A DNA stretch of 26,047 nt from Pseudomonadota bacterium (GTDB lineage Bacteria; Pseudomonadota; Gammaproteobacteria; Xanthomonadales; Xanthomonadaceae), in NCBI GenBank assembly GCA_023395465.1, contig JAEWZE010000011.1, forward strand, positions 1 through 26,047, read 5' to 3'. The notes under the pieces are model-generated. The model saw only the letters and a list, made by a program, of their open reading frames with translations, made no database searches and had not been told where the DNA came from. Of the stretch, positions 7,589-15,388 are shown piece by piece (the first letter of the stretch is position 1; each line of letters starts with the position of its first letter). Both the position numbers and the translations under genes were made by a program.

Positions 7589-10500
7589 TCAGCCTCGCGT
7601 GCCCGGACCGTCCAGCGCGTCCTGCTCGTGCGCCAGCACCTGCGCGACCTGGCTGGCGGTGGCCTGCGCGCGGCGGCCGCGCTCGGCGTAGTACTCGTCC
7701 GGCTTGCGGTCGAGCAGGTCGTACACCACCGGAATCACCAGCAGGGTGAGCAGGGTCGAGACCAGCAGGCCGCCAATCACGGTGACCGCCATCGGTGAGC
7801 GGACCTCGGCGCCTTCGCCGAACGCCAGCGCCAGCGGCATGAAGCCGAACACGGCGGTGAGCATGGTCATCATGATCGGGCGCAGGCGCGAACGCGCGCC
7901 CTCCACCAGCGCATCGCGCTTGGCCATGCCGGCCTCGCGCAGCTGGTTGACCTTGTCCACCAGGATGATCGCGTTCTTGACCACCAGGCCGACCAGCAGG
8001 ATCAGGCCGATGAACACCACCACCGAGATCGGCGAACGGGTCAGCAGCAGCGCGGCGATCGCGCCGACCAGCGCCAGCGGGATGGTGAACAGGATCACGA
8101 ACGGATGCAGCAGCGATTCGAACTGCGAGGCCATCACCAGGTAGACCAGGAACACCGCCAGGCCGAAGGCGAACAGCAGCGAGCGCACCGACTCGCCCAG
8201 CTCCTCGCCCTGCCCGCCGATGCGCATGTCGACCTCGGCACCCAGCGGGTTGGCGGCCACCATCTGCTGCACTTCGGTGATCGCCGCGCCCAGGTCGATG
8301 TCGCGCAGGTTGGCCGAGACCAGCGCCACGCGGCGCTGGTCGGCACGGTGGATCTCGCTCGGCCCGGTCGTCGACACCACGTCGGCCACCGATCCCAGCT
8401 CGACCGGCGCGCCCGAGCCGGGATTGACGATCAGCCGGCGGATGTCGTCCACCGACGAGCGTTCGGACTCGCGCACGCGCACCAGCACGTCGATCTTGCG
8501 GTCGCGGAAGCTGTAGCGCGTGGCCACGTTGCCGCGCACCTTGTTGACCACCGAGTCGGCGATCTGGCGCGTGGTCAGGCCGAGCGCCGCGGCGCGGTCG
8601 TGGTCGAACACGATCTGGATCTCCGGGTAACCCTGCTCCACCGTCGACTTCACGTCGGCGTAGTGCGGGTTCTCGCGCAGCATCCCGGCCAGGCGCACGC
8701 CGGCGACGCGGATCGCCTCCAGGTCGCTGCCTTCGATCTCGATCTCCAGCGGCGGCGAGAGCGCGAACAGCTCGGGCCGGGCGAAGTCGACCTGTGCGGC
8801 CGGGTATCCGGCCATGGTCTCGCGCAGGCGGTCGGTCAGCGCCTGCTCGCGCGAGGTGTCGTCCATCACCACCGACAGCTTGCCGATGTTCTCGCCGCTC
8901 TCGGTCGGGCTCGCGTCCAAGCGCGTGCCGGTGCCCGAGACGCCGTACAGCAGGCGCACGCCTTCTTCGCCGGCATGCTTGCGCTGCACCTCGCGGATCA
9001 GCGCGTCGGTCTGCGCCAGCGGCGTGCCCGGGGGCAGCTTGGCGGTCATCTCGAACCGGTCCTGGGCCAGCTGCGGAATCAGGTCCATGCCCATGAACGG
9101 CAGCACCGCCAGGGTCAGCGCGAAGGCGAGTACCGAGCCGGCCAGCACCGGCAGCGGGCGCACCAGCGCGCGCGGCAGCAGCCGCAGGTAGGCCGCTTCG
9201 GCGCGGTTGTAGGGCGCCATTGCGATGTCGCTGGCCTTGCCCATCACCGGCGAGACCACCGCCACCAGCCCGCGCCACAGCCGCACCACCAGCCAGAGCG
9301 CACCGAAGGCCAGTCCGCGCAGGAAGGCGCCAATGCCGCGTCCGGTCGCCGCCACCGGCTTCTTCCAGCGGCTGTCCGGCCGCCACTGCGCATGCGGCGG
9401 CTCTTCCGGGAACGCCATCGGCGCGCGGCCCTTGAGCGAGCTCAGCATCGGGATCAGGGTCATCGACACCAGCAGCGAGACCGCGATGGCGATCGACACC
9501 GTCAGCGCCTGGTCCCGGAACAGCTGGCCGGCGATGCCCTCGACGAACACCAGCGGCAGGAACACCGCGATGGTGGTGAGCGTGGACGCCACGACCGCCA
9601 TGAACACCTCGCGCGTGCCGGAAATGGCCGCCTCGAGGATGCCCATGCCGCGCTCGCGCGCCTTGGCCACCGATTCGAGCACCACGATCGAGTCGTCGAC
9701 CACCAGGCCGGTGGCGAGCGCCAGGCCGCCGAGCGACATCAGGTTCAGGCTCAGCCCGAGCTGCCCCATGAAGAAGAAGGTGGCGATGATCGAGATCGGC
9801 AGCGACAGCGAGATGACGAAGGTGCTCCAGCCGTCGCGCAGGAACAGGAAGATGATCAGCACCGCCAGCAGGCCGCCCAGCACCGCGTCGAACTTGAGGT
9901 CGCTGATCGCGTGGCGGATGAAGACCGACTGGTCCTCGACCACGGTCAGCTCGATGTCGGCCGGCAGGTCCTCGCGCACCTGCTTGAGCCTGGCCTCCAG
10001 CGCATCGGCGGTGGACACGGTGTTGGCGTCGCCTTCCTTGTAGACCGCCAGTTCGACCGCCTCGTTGCCGGCGGCGCGGATCACCGCCTCGCGCTCGCTG
10101 TAGCCCTGGCGCACCACGGCCACGTCCTTCAGCCGCACCGGCGACGCGCCGCCGCCACCGCCCGCATCGCTGCGCAGCGCGGCGATCACGTTGGGATCGC
10201 GGCTGCCCAGGATCGCGGTCATCAGCTGCGGGTTCTCGCCCGACGAGGTTCCGGCGGAGGCGCCGCCCCCGGCCGGGTTGAGCAGCATCTCGCCCATCTG
10301 CTCGACGGTCGCGAACTGGTTGACCGTGCGCACGAGGTAGCGCTGCGAGCCTTCCTCGAGGCGCCCGCCGGACAGGTTCACGTTCTCCTGCTGCAGGCGC
10401 TGGATCACCGTATCGAGCGGGATGCCCAGCTGCGCGAGCCGGCGCTGGTCGATGTCGACCTGGATCTCGTCCTCGAGGCCGCCGCCCACCTTGACCGCGG

Positions 10501-11074
10501 CCACGCCGTCCACGGGTTCGAGCTTGCGCTTGAGGTCGTCGTCGGCGTAGCGGCGCAACTCCATCAGCCGGCGCACCGCTTCGGCCTCGCCGCCCGTGTC
10601 CTGCTTCGAGGACAGGGCCAGGCGCATGATCGGCTGCGTGGACGGGTTGAAGCGCAGCAGCACCGGCGGCTTGGCTTCCAGCGGCAGCTGCAGGGTTTCC
10701 ATCTTGTCGCGCACGTCCAGGCCGGCCTGCTCCATGTCCGTGCCCCAGGCGAACTCGAGCACCACGTCGCTCTGCCCGGTGCGCGAGATCGACTTGAGCT
10801 TGCGCAGGCCCTTGACCACGCCCAGCGCTTCCTCGGCCGGCTGAGAGATCAGGGTCTCGACCTCGGTCGGCGCGGCGCCCTCGTAATCGGTGCGCACGGT
10901 CAGCGTGGGATAGCTCAGGTCCGGCAGCAGTTCGACCTTCAGCCCGCCCAGCGAGATCAGGCCGAACAGCACCAGGGTCAGCGTCATCATCGCGACGGTG
11001 ACGCGTCGCCGGGTGGAGAACTCGACGACGTCGAAGCCGCCGGCGCCCGGCGGCACATCGTGCGGCGCCATCAT
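7589..11074 (-). CDS. RND efflux permease, first subunit (1161 aa)
   Basis: Large RND exporter. After a 13-residue leader it has FDVVEFSTRRRVTVAMM and the first helix. TM4 carries the proton-relay pair Asp460-Asp461 in GLVVDDSIVVLES, and TM10 carries Lys1033 in GLVVKNAIILVD, the full AcrB-like set. The protein is over 100 residues longer than AcrB. Part of the excess is between TM6 and TM7 (about 545-625), a segment with an extra hydrophobic stretch near 585-610 (GLAFGALWLVVRLW). Gly-rich loops at 268-279 and 303-312 in the first periplasmic region add more. Its ATG overlaps the stop of the membrane-fusion gene as ATGA, and it is followed after 4 bp by the second permease. It is probably the energised partner of a two-permease pump. 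Confidence 0.94.
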   Translation of the reverse strand: MMAPHDVPPGAGGFDVVEFSTRRRVTVAMMTLTLVLFGLISLGGLKVELLPDLSYPTLTVRTDYEGAAPTEVETLISQPAEEALGVVKGLRKLKSISRTGQSDVVLEFAWGTDMEQAGLDVRDKMETLQLPLEAKPPVLLRFNPSTQPIMRLALSSKQDTGGEAEAVRRLMELRRYADDDLKRKLEPVDGVAAVKVGGGLEDEIQVDIDQRRLAQLGIPLDTVIQRLQQENVNLSGGRLEEGSQRYLVRTVNQFATVEQMGEMLLNPAGGGASAGTSSGENPQLMTAILGSRDPNVIAALRSDAGGGGGASPVRLKDVAVVRQGYSEREAVIRAAGNEAVELAVYKEGDANTVSTADALEARLKQVREDLPADIELTVVEDQSVFIRHAISDLKFDAVLGGLLAVLIIFLFLRDGWSTFVISLSLPISIIATFFFMGQLGLSLNLMSLGGLALATGLVVDDSIVVLESVAKARERGMGILEAAISGTREVFMAVVASTLTTIAVFLPLVFVEGIAGQLFRDQALTVSIAIAVSLLVSMTLIPMLSSLKGRAPMAFPEEPPHAQWRPDSRWKKPVAATGRGIGAFLRGLAFGALWLVVRLWRGLVAVVSPVMGKASDIAMAPYNRAEAAYLRLLPRALVRPLPVLAGSVLAFALTLAVLPFMGMDLIPQLAQDRFEMTAKLPPGTPLAQTDALIREVQRKHAGEEGVRLLYGVSGTGTRLDASPTESGENIGKLSVVMDDTSREQALTDRLRETMAGYPAAQVDFARPELFALSPPLEIEIEGSDLEAIRVAGVRLAGMLRENPHYADVKSTVEQGYPEIQIVFDHDRAAALGLTTRQIADSVVNKVRGNVATRYSFRDRKIDVLVRVRESERSSVDDIRRLIVNPGSGAPVELGSVADVVSTTGPSEIHRADQRRVALVSANLRDIDLGAAITEVQQMVAANPLGAEVDMRIGGQGEELGESVRSLLFAFGLAVFLVYLVMASQFESLLHPFVILFTIPLALVGAIAALLLTRSPISVVVFIGLILLVGLVVKNAIILVDKVNQLREAGMAKRDALVEGARSRLRPIMMTMLTAVFGFMPLALAFGEGAEVRSPMAVTVIGGLLVSTLLTLLVIPVVYDLLDRKPDEYYAERGRRAQATASQVAQVLAHEQDALDGPGTRG

Positions 11075-12204
11075 TCGGCGGCCTGCTTCGCCGCGTCGCC
11101 GGAGTCGGCCTTGACGTCGGTCTTGGCCACGGCCTGCTCACCCAGCACCTGCACCGCCGTGCCCTCGCGCAGCGCCGCCTTGCCGGCGACCACCACCGCC
11201 TCGCCCTCGGCCAGGCCCTTGCGCACCTCGACCCAGCCGCCGTCGGAATAGCCCAGCTCCAGCGGCACGCGTGAGGCCTTGCCTTCGCGCACCGCGTACA
11301 CGGCCGGCTCGCCGCCGTCTTCCAGCAGGGCGCGGCGCGGCACCACGAGCGCGTCCTCGCGCTGGTCGTAGCGGATCGCAAGGCGGCTGAACATGCCCGC
11401 CTGCAGCTCGCCGTCGCCCTCGAAGCCGGCCACGACGCGGAACGTGCCGCTGCCGGTGTCGACCACCGGCGCCACGCGGTCCACCGTGCCGGTGAAGCGG
11501 CGGCCAGGCAGCGCGTCCACGGTTAGTTCGACCGTCTGGCCGGCGCGCAGCTTGGTGATCTCGCGCTCTGGCACGTTGAGCGTGGCCTCGAGCCGCGCGG
11601 TGTCGACGATGCGGAAGATCGGCGAGTTGATCTGCACGAAGTTGCCCGGCTTGATGTCACGCGAGGCGATCACCCCCGAGATCGGCGCGACCACGTTCGC
11701 GTACGACAGTTCGAGGTTGGCCAGCCGGTTCACCGCGCGTGCGTTCTCCAGGTCGTAGCGCAGCTGGTCGAGGTCGTTGGCGCTGACCATCTGCTGCGCC
11801 TCCAGCTGCTGGGCGCGCTTGAAGTTGGCCTCGAGCTTGCGCATCTGCGCGGAGCTCTGCGCGGCCTGCAGGCGCGCGCGGTCGGGATCGAGGCGCACCA
11901 GCACCTGGCCGGAGTGGACGGTCTGGCCTTCCTCGACCAGGACCTCCAGCGCCACGCCCGAAGTCTTGGCGACCACCTGCGATTCGGCGCGCGGCTCGAG
12001 CGTAGCGGTGTTGCCGTAGCTGGCGGCGATGGCACGGCGGGAGACCTTCTCCACCTCCACCGGGATCGCCTCGGGCCCCTTGTCCTCGTCCTGTTTCGCC
12101 TGCGCGTCGCCGCCGCCTCCGCAGCCGGCGAGCATCAGGCAGGCGGACAGCGCGGCAGTCGCAAGCACGGGGCGAAACCCCGGAAACACGTGGTTCGTGG
12201 ACAT
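11071..12204 (-). CDS. RND membrane-fusion (periplasmic adaptor) lipoprotein
   Basis: 377 aa when started at the ATG at 12204. The N-terminus has basic and hydrophobic parts ending in the lipobox LMLAGC with Cys28, so the protein is a lipoprotein, as MFPs commonly are. Residues about 70-107 form the first half of the lipoyl-like domain (ASQVVAKTSG-type sequence, GQTVHSGQVLVRLD); 108-165 are a helical hairpin; 168-202 complete the lipoyl domain (VVAPISGVIASRDI, KPGNFV). The beta-barrel and membrane-proximal domains follow (TFRVVAGFEG, LVVPRRALLEDGG). It links the permeases to an outer-membrane channel; no TolC-like gene is present nearby. It is first in its operon. A longer reading from TTG at 12237 is possible but would spoil the signal peptide and overlap the likely promoter. 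Confidence 0.92.
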   Translation of the reverse strand: MSTNHVFPGFRPVLATAALSACLMLAGCGGGGDAQAKQDEDKGPEAIPVEVEKVSRRAIAASYGNTATLEPRAESQVVAKTSGVALEVLVEEGQTVHSGQVLVRLDPDRARLQAAQSSAQMRKLEANFKRAQQLEAQQMVSANDLDQLRYDLENARAVNRLANLELSYANVVAPISGVIASRDIKPGNFVQINSPIFRIVDTARLEATLNVPEREITKLRAGQTVELTVDALPGRRFTGTVDRVAPVVDTGSGTFRVVAGFEGDGELQAGMFSRLAIRYDQREDALVVPRRALLEDGGEPAVYAVREGKASRVPLELGYSDGGWVEVRKGLAEGEAVVVAGKAALREGTAVQVLGEQAVAKTDVKADSGDAAKQAAE

Positions 12205-12407
12205 GGACGTAACTGGACCCCTATGGTGTTGTAGCAAGGTATATCACCCGCTGGCGGGCGACATCCGCCGAAGGTCATGGTGACTCCCGGCGGCAGGACA
12301 CGTTCGACGCTTGCAGGGATGCGGAAGTGACCGAGGTGGTTGCACGCGGCGTGCGCATCGTACGGGGTCGGACGGGGTTGCCCACGGCGTCCACAGCCGG
12401 CGACGCG

Positions 12408-12436
12408 TTAACAGCCCGTGGAGCGCAAGCTATACT
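12408..12436 (+). promoter_or_regulatory. Sigma-70-type promoter of the cytochrome pair
   Basis: TTAACA (12408-12413) and TATACT (12431-12436) are separated by exactly 17 bp. Each matches consensus at 5 of 6 positions, unusual in such GC-rich DNA. Transcription would begin near 12443, leaving a leader of about 68 nt before the ATG at 12511. Confidence 0.72.
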
Positions 12437-12447
12437 GCGGCGATTGC

Positions 12448-12466
12448 GCGACGGCCAGGCCGTCGC
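12448..12466 (+). promoter_or_regulatory. 19-bp near-perfect palindrome at the cytochrome transcript 5' end
   Basis: GCGACGGCCAGGCCGTCGC is self-complementary around a single central base. It starts about 5 bp after the predicted transcription start. It could be a repressor operator in DNA or a 5'-end stem-loop in RNA (8 bp, 3-nt loop). Confidence 0.45.
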
Positions 12467-12510
12467 CATCGGTCCACCCAGCCATCAGCCACAGGATTGC
12501 GGAACACTCC

Positions 12511-12963
12511 ATGACGCGACCGTTGACGATCGCCGCCAGCCTCGCCGCCGTGCTCGTGCTGGCCTCGCTGCCGCACAGCGCCCAGGCGCAGGAAGCCACC
12601 CCGACCACCGAGCAGGCCGCCCCGGCCGAAGCCCAAGCCGTCCCGGCCGAGGCGTCCGCCGCCCCGGCGCAGCCGGCGGCACCGGCCGCCGCCACCCAGG
12701 CCGCGCTGGCCGGCAACGCCGACAACGGCCGCCAGCTGACCTACACCTGCGTGGGCTGCCACGGCATCGTCGGATACCGCAACGTGTACCCGACCTACCA
12801 CGTGCCCAAGATCGGCGGGCAGTCGGCGGTCTATCTCACCAATGCGTTGACCGAGTACCGGAGGGGCACCCGCAAGCATCCGACCATGGAGGCGCAGGCG
12901 CAGAGTTTTTCCGACCAGGACATCGCCGACATCGCCGCCTTCCTGTCGGAGCTGAAGCCATGA
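12511..12963 (+). CDS. Exported single-haem class I cytochrome c
   Basis: 150 aa. A signal peptide (residues 1-26, ending AQA) is followed by an Ala/Pro/Glu-rich linker (27-66) and a cytochrome domain with haem-binding CVGCH at 80-84. Downstream KIGGQSAVYLTNAL, Met126 in HPTM as the likely distal ligand, and a closing DQDIADIAAFLS helix resemble one half of a cytochrome c4. It should act as a periplasmic electron carrier, possibly towards a terminal oxidase; the partner is not visible. The ATG at 12511 is chosen because it begins the signal peptide; the upstream frame has none. Its stop overlaps the next cytochrome's start as ATGA, and a clear promoter lies upstream. Confidence 0.92.
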   Translation: MTRPLTIAASLAAVLVLASLPHSAQAQEATPTTEQAAPAEAQAVPAEASAAPAQPAAPAAATQAALAGNADNGRQLTYTCVGCHGIVGYRNVYPTYHVPKIGGQSAVYLTNALTEYRRGTRKHPTMEAQAQSFSDQDIADIAAFLSELKP

Positions 12964-13394
12964 GTCTTGCGCGTTTCGCCGGCCGCGCCGGCCGCATCAC
13001 CCTGCCTGCCCTGTTCGCGCTCGCGCTGGTCGCCTGCGGCGGCGGCGACGAGGCCGGCCACGGCAGCCAGATGTCCTCCTCGGCCGGCCTGCCCGAAGGC
13101 CGCATCGCCGAAGGCGAGGCCCAGGCCAACGTCAAGGGCCAGGCCACGGGCCAGTCGTGCATCGACTGCCACGGCGCCGACGGCAACCAGCCGCTGGACG
13201 AGACCTATCCGAAGCTGGGCGGCCAGTACTACGACTACATCGAGCACGCGCTGGTGCAGTACCGCGACGGCCGCCGCGAGCATGCGCTGATGTCGCAGCA
13301 GGCGGCCACGCTGGACGACCAGCAGATCGCGGACCTGGCGGCCTATTTCGCTTCGCGGCCCTCGCAGCTGCGCGACCTGCACGGCGCGCACTGA
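12960..13394 (+). CDS. Lipoprotein single-haem cytochrome c
   Basis: 144 aa. The leader ends in the lipobox LVAC with Cys26, so the protein is lipid-anchored. A short flexible stretch leads to haem-binding CIDCH at 67-71. PKLGGQYYDYIEHALVQYRDG, Met111 in HALM and a final DQQIADLAAYFA helix parallel the preceding cytochrome closely, so the two are paralogues and together look like a cytochrome c4 split into two polypeptides. The start overlaps the upstream stop by 4 bases, indicating translational coupling. An intrinsic terminator begins 23 bp after the stop. A role in respiratory electron transfer is inferred from the class only. Confidence 0.92.
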   Translation: MSLARFAGRAGRITLPALFALALVACGGGDEAGHGSQMSSSAGLPEGRIAEGEAQANVKGQATGQSCIDCHGADGNQPLDETYPKLGGQYYDYIEHALVQYRDGRREHALMSQQAATLDDQQIADLAAYFASRPSQLRDLHGAH

Positions 13395-13416
13395 GCGCAC
13401 CGTCGAGCGACTGGAG

Positions 13417-13440
13417 AAGCCCGCCGCGTGCGGGCTTTTT
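13417..13440 (+). terminator. Intrinsic terminator of the cytochrome operon
   Basis: AAGCCCGC (13417-13424) pairs with GCGGGCTT (13430-13437) around a 5-nt loop, and the stem runs into five consecutive Ts (13436-13440). This is a standard Rho-independent terminator on the plus strand. Confidence 0.85.
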
Positions 13441-13711
13441 CATGCCCGCATCGTGCAGGCGCGTCCGGCTTCATTGCCGGTCGGCACCCTGCTCCCTGCG
13501 GCCACGCCGTCCCGCGAACCTCATTGCCCGCGCCCGTTTTCCGGGGGCGTCACGCCTTGGTCGGAGGGAACGCCGGGTCGGCGCGCGTCGTCAGGGGCGG
13601 GGATGCAGCGAGTGCTCGCGCTCCCGCCGGGCGTTCGCGACTCCGGAGCTTTGCTGCGGAAAGTCCTGACCCGCGGAAAGCGCGAGACCTGGGCCGCCGC
13701 CGACTTCCGCC
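13441..13711. other. Intergenic gap with no recognisable gene
   Basis: With the cytochrome tail and terminator, the non-coding stretch is 317 bp. Beyond the terminator I see only a short direct repeat, GCGGAAAG, near 13655 and 13675. Frames crossing it are Arg/Pro/Ala-rich and have no domain-like sequence. It separates convergent genes. Confidence 0.5.
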
Positions 13712-15373
13712 TCAGCCGCCCGGCGGCGGCCGCAGGCTCTCCTGGTCCTGCTGCAGCTCCGGCTTGAACGGCACGTCGGGCGGCTTGCGCGCCTCGGCCT
13801 CGACGTCGAGCATGTTCGGATCGGAGATGCCGCAGGCGCCCCCGAGCATCAGCATCGCCACCGAGCACTTGATGCGCTTGCCGGTCCCGGGGATCGGGAT
13901 CAGCACTTCCTTGATGCTGCGCCGGACCCACTCCTCCAGCAGGTTCTCGTGCGGCACCCAGAAGCGGTCGAACGCGGTCGGCTCGTAGCCGATCGGCGGC
14001 CGCTTGAGCCAGGTGCCCATGCGATCGATCTTCTCGTAGTCCTCGGTGATCGTGCCCGGCGGCAGACCGCCGCCGACCGCGCCGGTATTGCCCGCCAGGC
14101 GCGGGCTGCCGTCCGCATTGAACAGGCCCGAGGGACTGCCGGCCTGGCCGCCCGGCACGTTGCGGTCCGAATCGCCCCAGTCGGCGCCGCGGCGCGGCGA
14201 CGGCAGCGCCCCGGGCGGGGCTCGGGGCGTAGCGCCCGAACCCGAGGTCGACGCGGTGGCCGACGCGCCCTGCCCGGCCTCGCGCTCCCCGCCGGCATTC
14301 GCACTGCCCGCGGCCACCTGCCCGCTTGCGGCCGGAGGACCCTCGGCGCTGCCGCGTTCGGGCGTCGCCTGCGCGCTGCCGGTGCCCTGCGCCGGGGCGC
14401 GCAGTTCGATCTCGCGCTGGGCCACGGCAGGCCCGTCGCGCCGCAGCTCCGGCGCGGACGGCACCGGCCGCGGCGCACGCAGTGCGACCTCGGGCAGCGG
14501 CGCCGGCACGGCGCGCTCGACGATCTCGACCTCGGGCTGGCGCACGTCCGGCACGTTGATCTCACGGCGCGGCAGCGGCTGCACTTGCGGCGGCGGTACC
14601 GCCAATGGCACCTCGACCACGCGCAGCTCCGGCGTCGGCGCGGTCAGTTCCGGCGCGGCGATGGTCGGCACCGGCGGCGCGTCGATGCGCGGCGGCGCCA
14701 GCACGAACTCCGAATCGGGCTGCGCGGTTTCGGTGACCTCCAAGGGCTGTTCGGCGACCGGCGGCGGCACCTCCTCGGGCGGCGTTTCGAGTTCCGCGAT
14801 CGACGGCGGTGGCGGTGGGGCCGCCGCCTGGGGCGCGCTCGCGGCCGGCGCCGGCGAGGCCGCGGCAGGGGCGGCCGCGACCTGCGGCACCGGCTCCTCG
14901 GCCAGCTGCGCGCCGCCGCCCTCGTCCTGCGGAGTACCCTCGCCGATGAATTCGACCTGGGTGATGTTCTCGCCCAGACGCGCGGCCTCTTCTTCGCCCG
15001 GCGAGGTCGCGACCATCAGCAGGACCATCAGCTGCAGCCACAGCACGTGCAGCAGCAGCGACATCGACATGGCGGCAACGCGCGTGCGGCGGTCCGGCGA
15101 CGGTTGCTCGCGCCAGTCGTAGCGCCACAGCCGGACGAACGCCTGCCAGCCGTTGAGTCGCCGGTAGCCGGTCGCGTACACCGGCTGGCGCGCCAGCATC
15201 ACCGCGAGCACCGCGGCGACCGCGCGCGCCGAGCGACGCGGACGCGCCGGATCCTCGGCGAACCACTCGTCCCATCCCGGCGGGAACTCCCCGGCCGGCC
15301 GCGGCGGCCGGATCGAACGTCCCTTGCGCAGCCGGCGCTGGATCGCCTCGAGCAGTTCGCTGGACGAGAACAC
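13712..15373 (-). CDS. TonB/TolA-like proline-rich transmembrane protein of unknown function
   Basis: 553 aa from GTG, 15 bp after the nfuA stop. Residues 1-99 are a basic cytoplasmic region; 100-122 are one hydrophobic helix (MSMSLLLHVLWLQLMVLLMV). Then VEFIGEGTPQDEGGG starts a long periplasmic region of Pro/Ala/Glu low complexity (about 150-420), and a conserved-looking C-terminal part (about 430-553) has FDRFWVPHENLLEEWVRR, IPIPGTGKRIKC and MLMLGGACGISDP. One N-terminal anchor, a Pro-rich spacer and a compact end is the TonB/TolA plan, but no TonB C-terminal motif is recognised. I recall proteins of this type annotated as transmembrane repetitive protein in Xanthomonadaceae. The function is unknown; an envelope-spanning role is inferred from architecture. 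Confidence 0.82.
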   Translation of the reverse strand: MFSSSELLEAIQRRLRKGRSIRPPRPAGEFPPGWDEWFAEDPARPRRSARAVAAVLAVMLARQPVYATGYRRLNGWQAFVRLWRYDWREQPSPDRRTRVAAMSMSLLLHVLWLQLMVLLMVATSPGEEEAARLGENITQVEFIGEGTPQDEGGGAQLAEEPVPQVAAAPAAASPAPAASAPQAAAPPPPPSIAELETPPEEVPPPVAEQPLEVTETAQPDSEFVLAPPRIDAPPVPTIAAPELTAPTPELRVVEVPLAVPPPQVQPLPRREINVPDVRQPEVEIVERAVPAPLPEVALRAPRPVPSAPELRRDGPAVAQREIELRAPAQGTGSAQATPERGSAEGPPAASGQVAAGSANAGGEREAGQGASATASTSGSGATPRAPPGALPSPRRGADWGDSDRNVPGGQAGSPSGLFNADGSPRLAGNTGAVGGGLPPGTITEDYEKIDRMGTWLKRPPIGYEPTAFDRFWVPHENLLEEWVRRSIKEVLIPIPGTGKRIKCSVAMLMLGGACGISDPNMLDVEAEARKPPDVPFKPELQQDQESLRPPPGG

Positions 15374-15388
15374 CCCGCGCGCGTTCCG

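Larger units (their letters stand above)
12205..12510. other. Divergent intergenic region, efflux operon / cytochromes
   Basis: 306 bp without a supportable gene. Leftward it holds a possible extended -10, TGATATACC read on the minus strand (12238-12246), about 34 bp before the membrane-fusion ATG and with no good -35. Rightward it holds the strong-looking cytochrome promoter at 12408-12436 and a 19-bp near-palindrome just after it. About 160 bp between them contain nothing I recognise. Confidence 0.55.

Noticed and set aside
5410..7749. A 779-codon plus-strand open frame antisense to the second RND permease
   Set aside because: It has the same low-complexity His/Arg/Gln composition expected of a GC-rich shadow; the coding strand is the RND gene.
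8105..11251. A 1048-codon open frame on the plus strand, antisense to the first RND permease
   Set aside because: It is rich in Arg, His, Gln, Asp and Ala without any domain-like pattern. High GC suppresses stops opposite a real gene, and the minus-strand RND sequence is unmistakable.
7581..11381. A 1266-codon minus-strand frame overlapping the RND permease in another phase
   Set aside because: It is an out-of-frame Arg/Ala/Gly-rich reading of the permease gene; the true frame shows the RND motifs.
12205..12237. Longer membrane-fusion protein starting at TTG 12237
   Set aside because: It would add 11 residues before a perfectly normal lipoprotein signal that already starts at the ATG at 12204, and it would overlap the likely promoter.
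13441..13711. A small plus-strand gene in the gap after the cytochrome terminator
   Set aside because: Frames there continue into the antisense of the TonB-like gene and are Arg/Pro/Ala-rich without a domain; no promoter or good ribosome site was seen.
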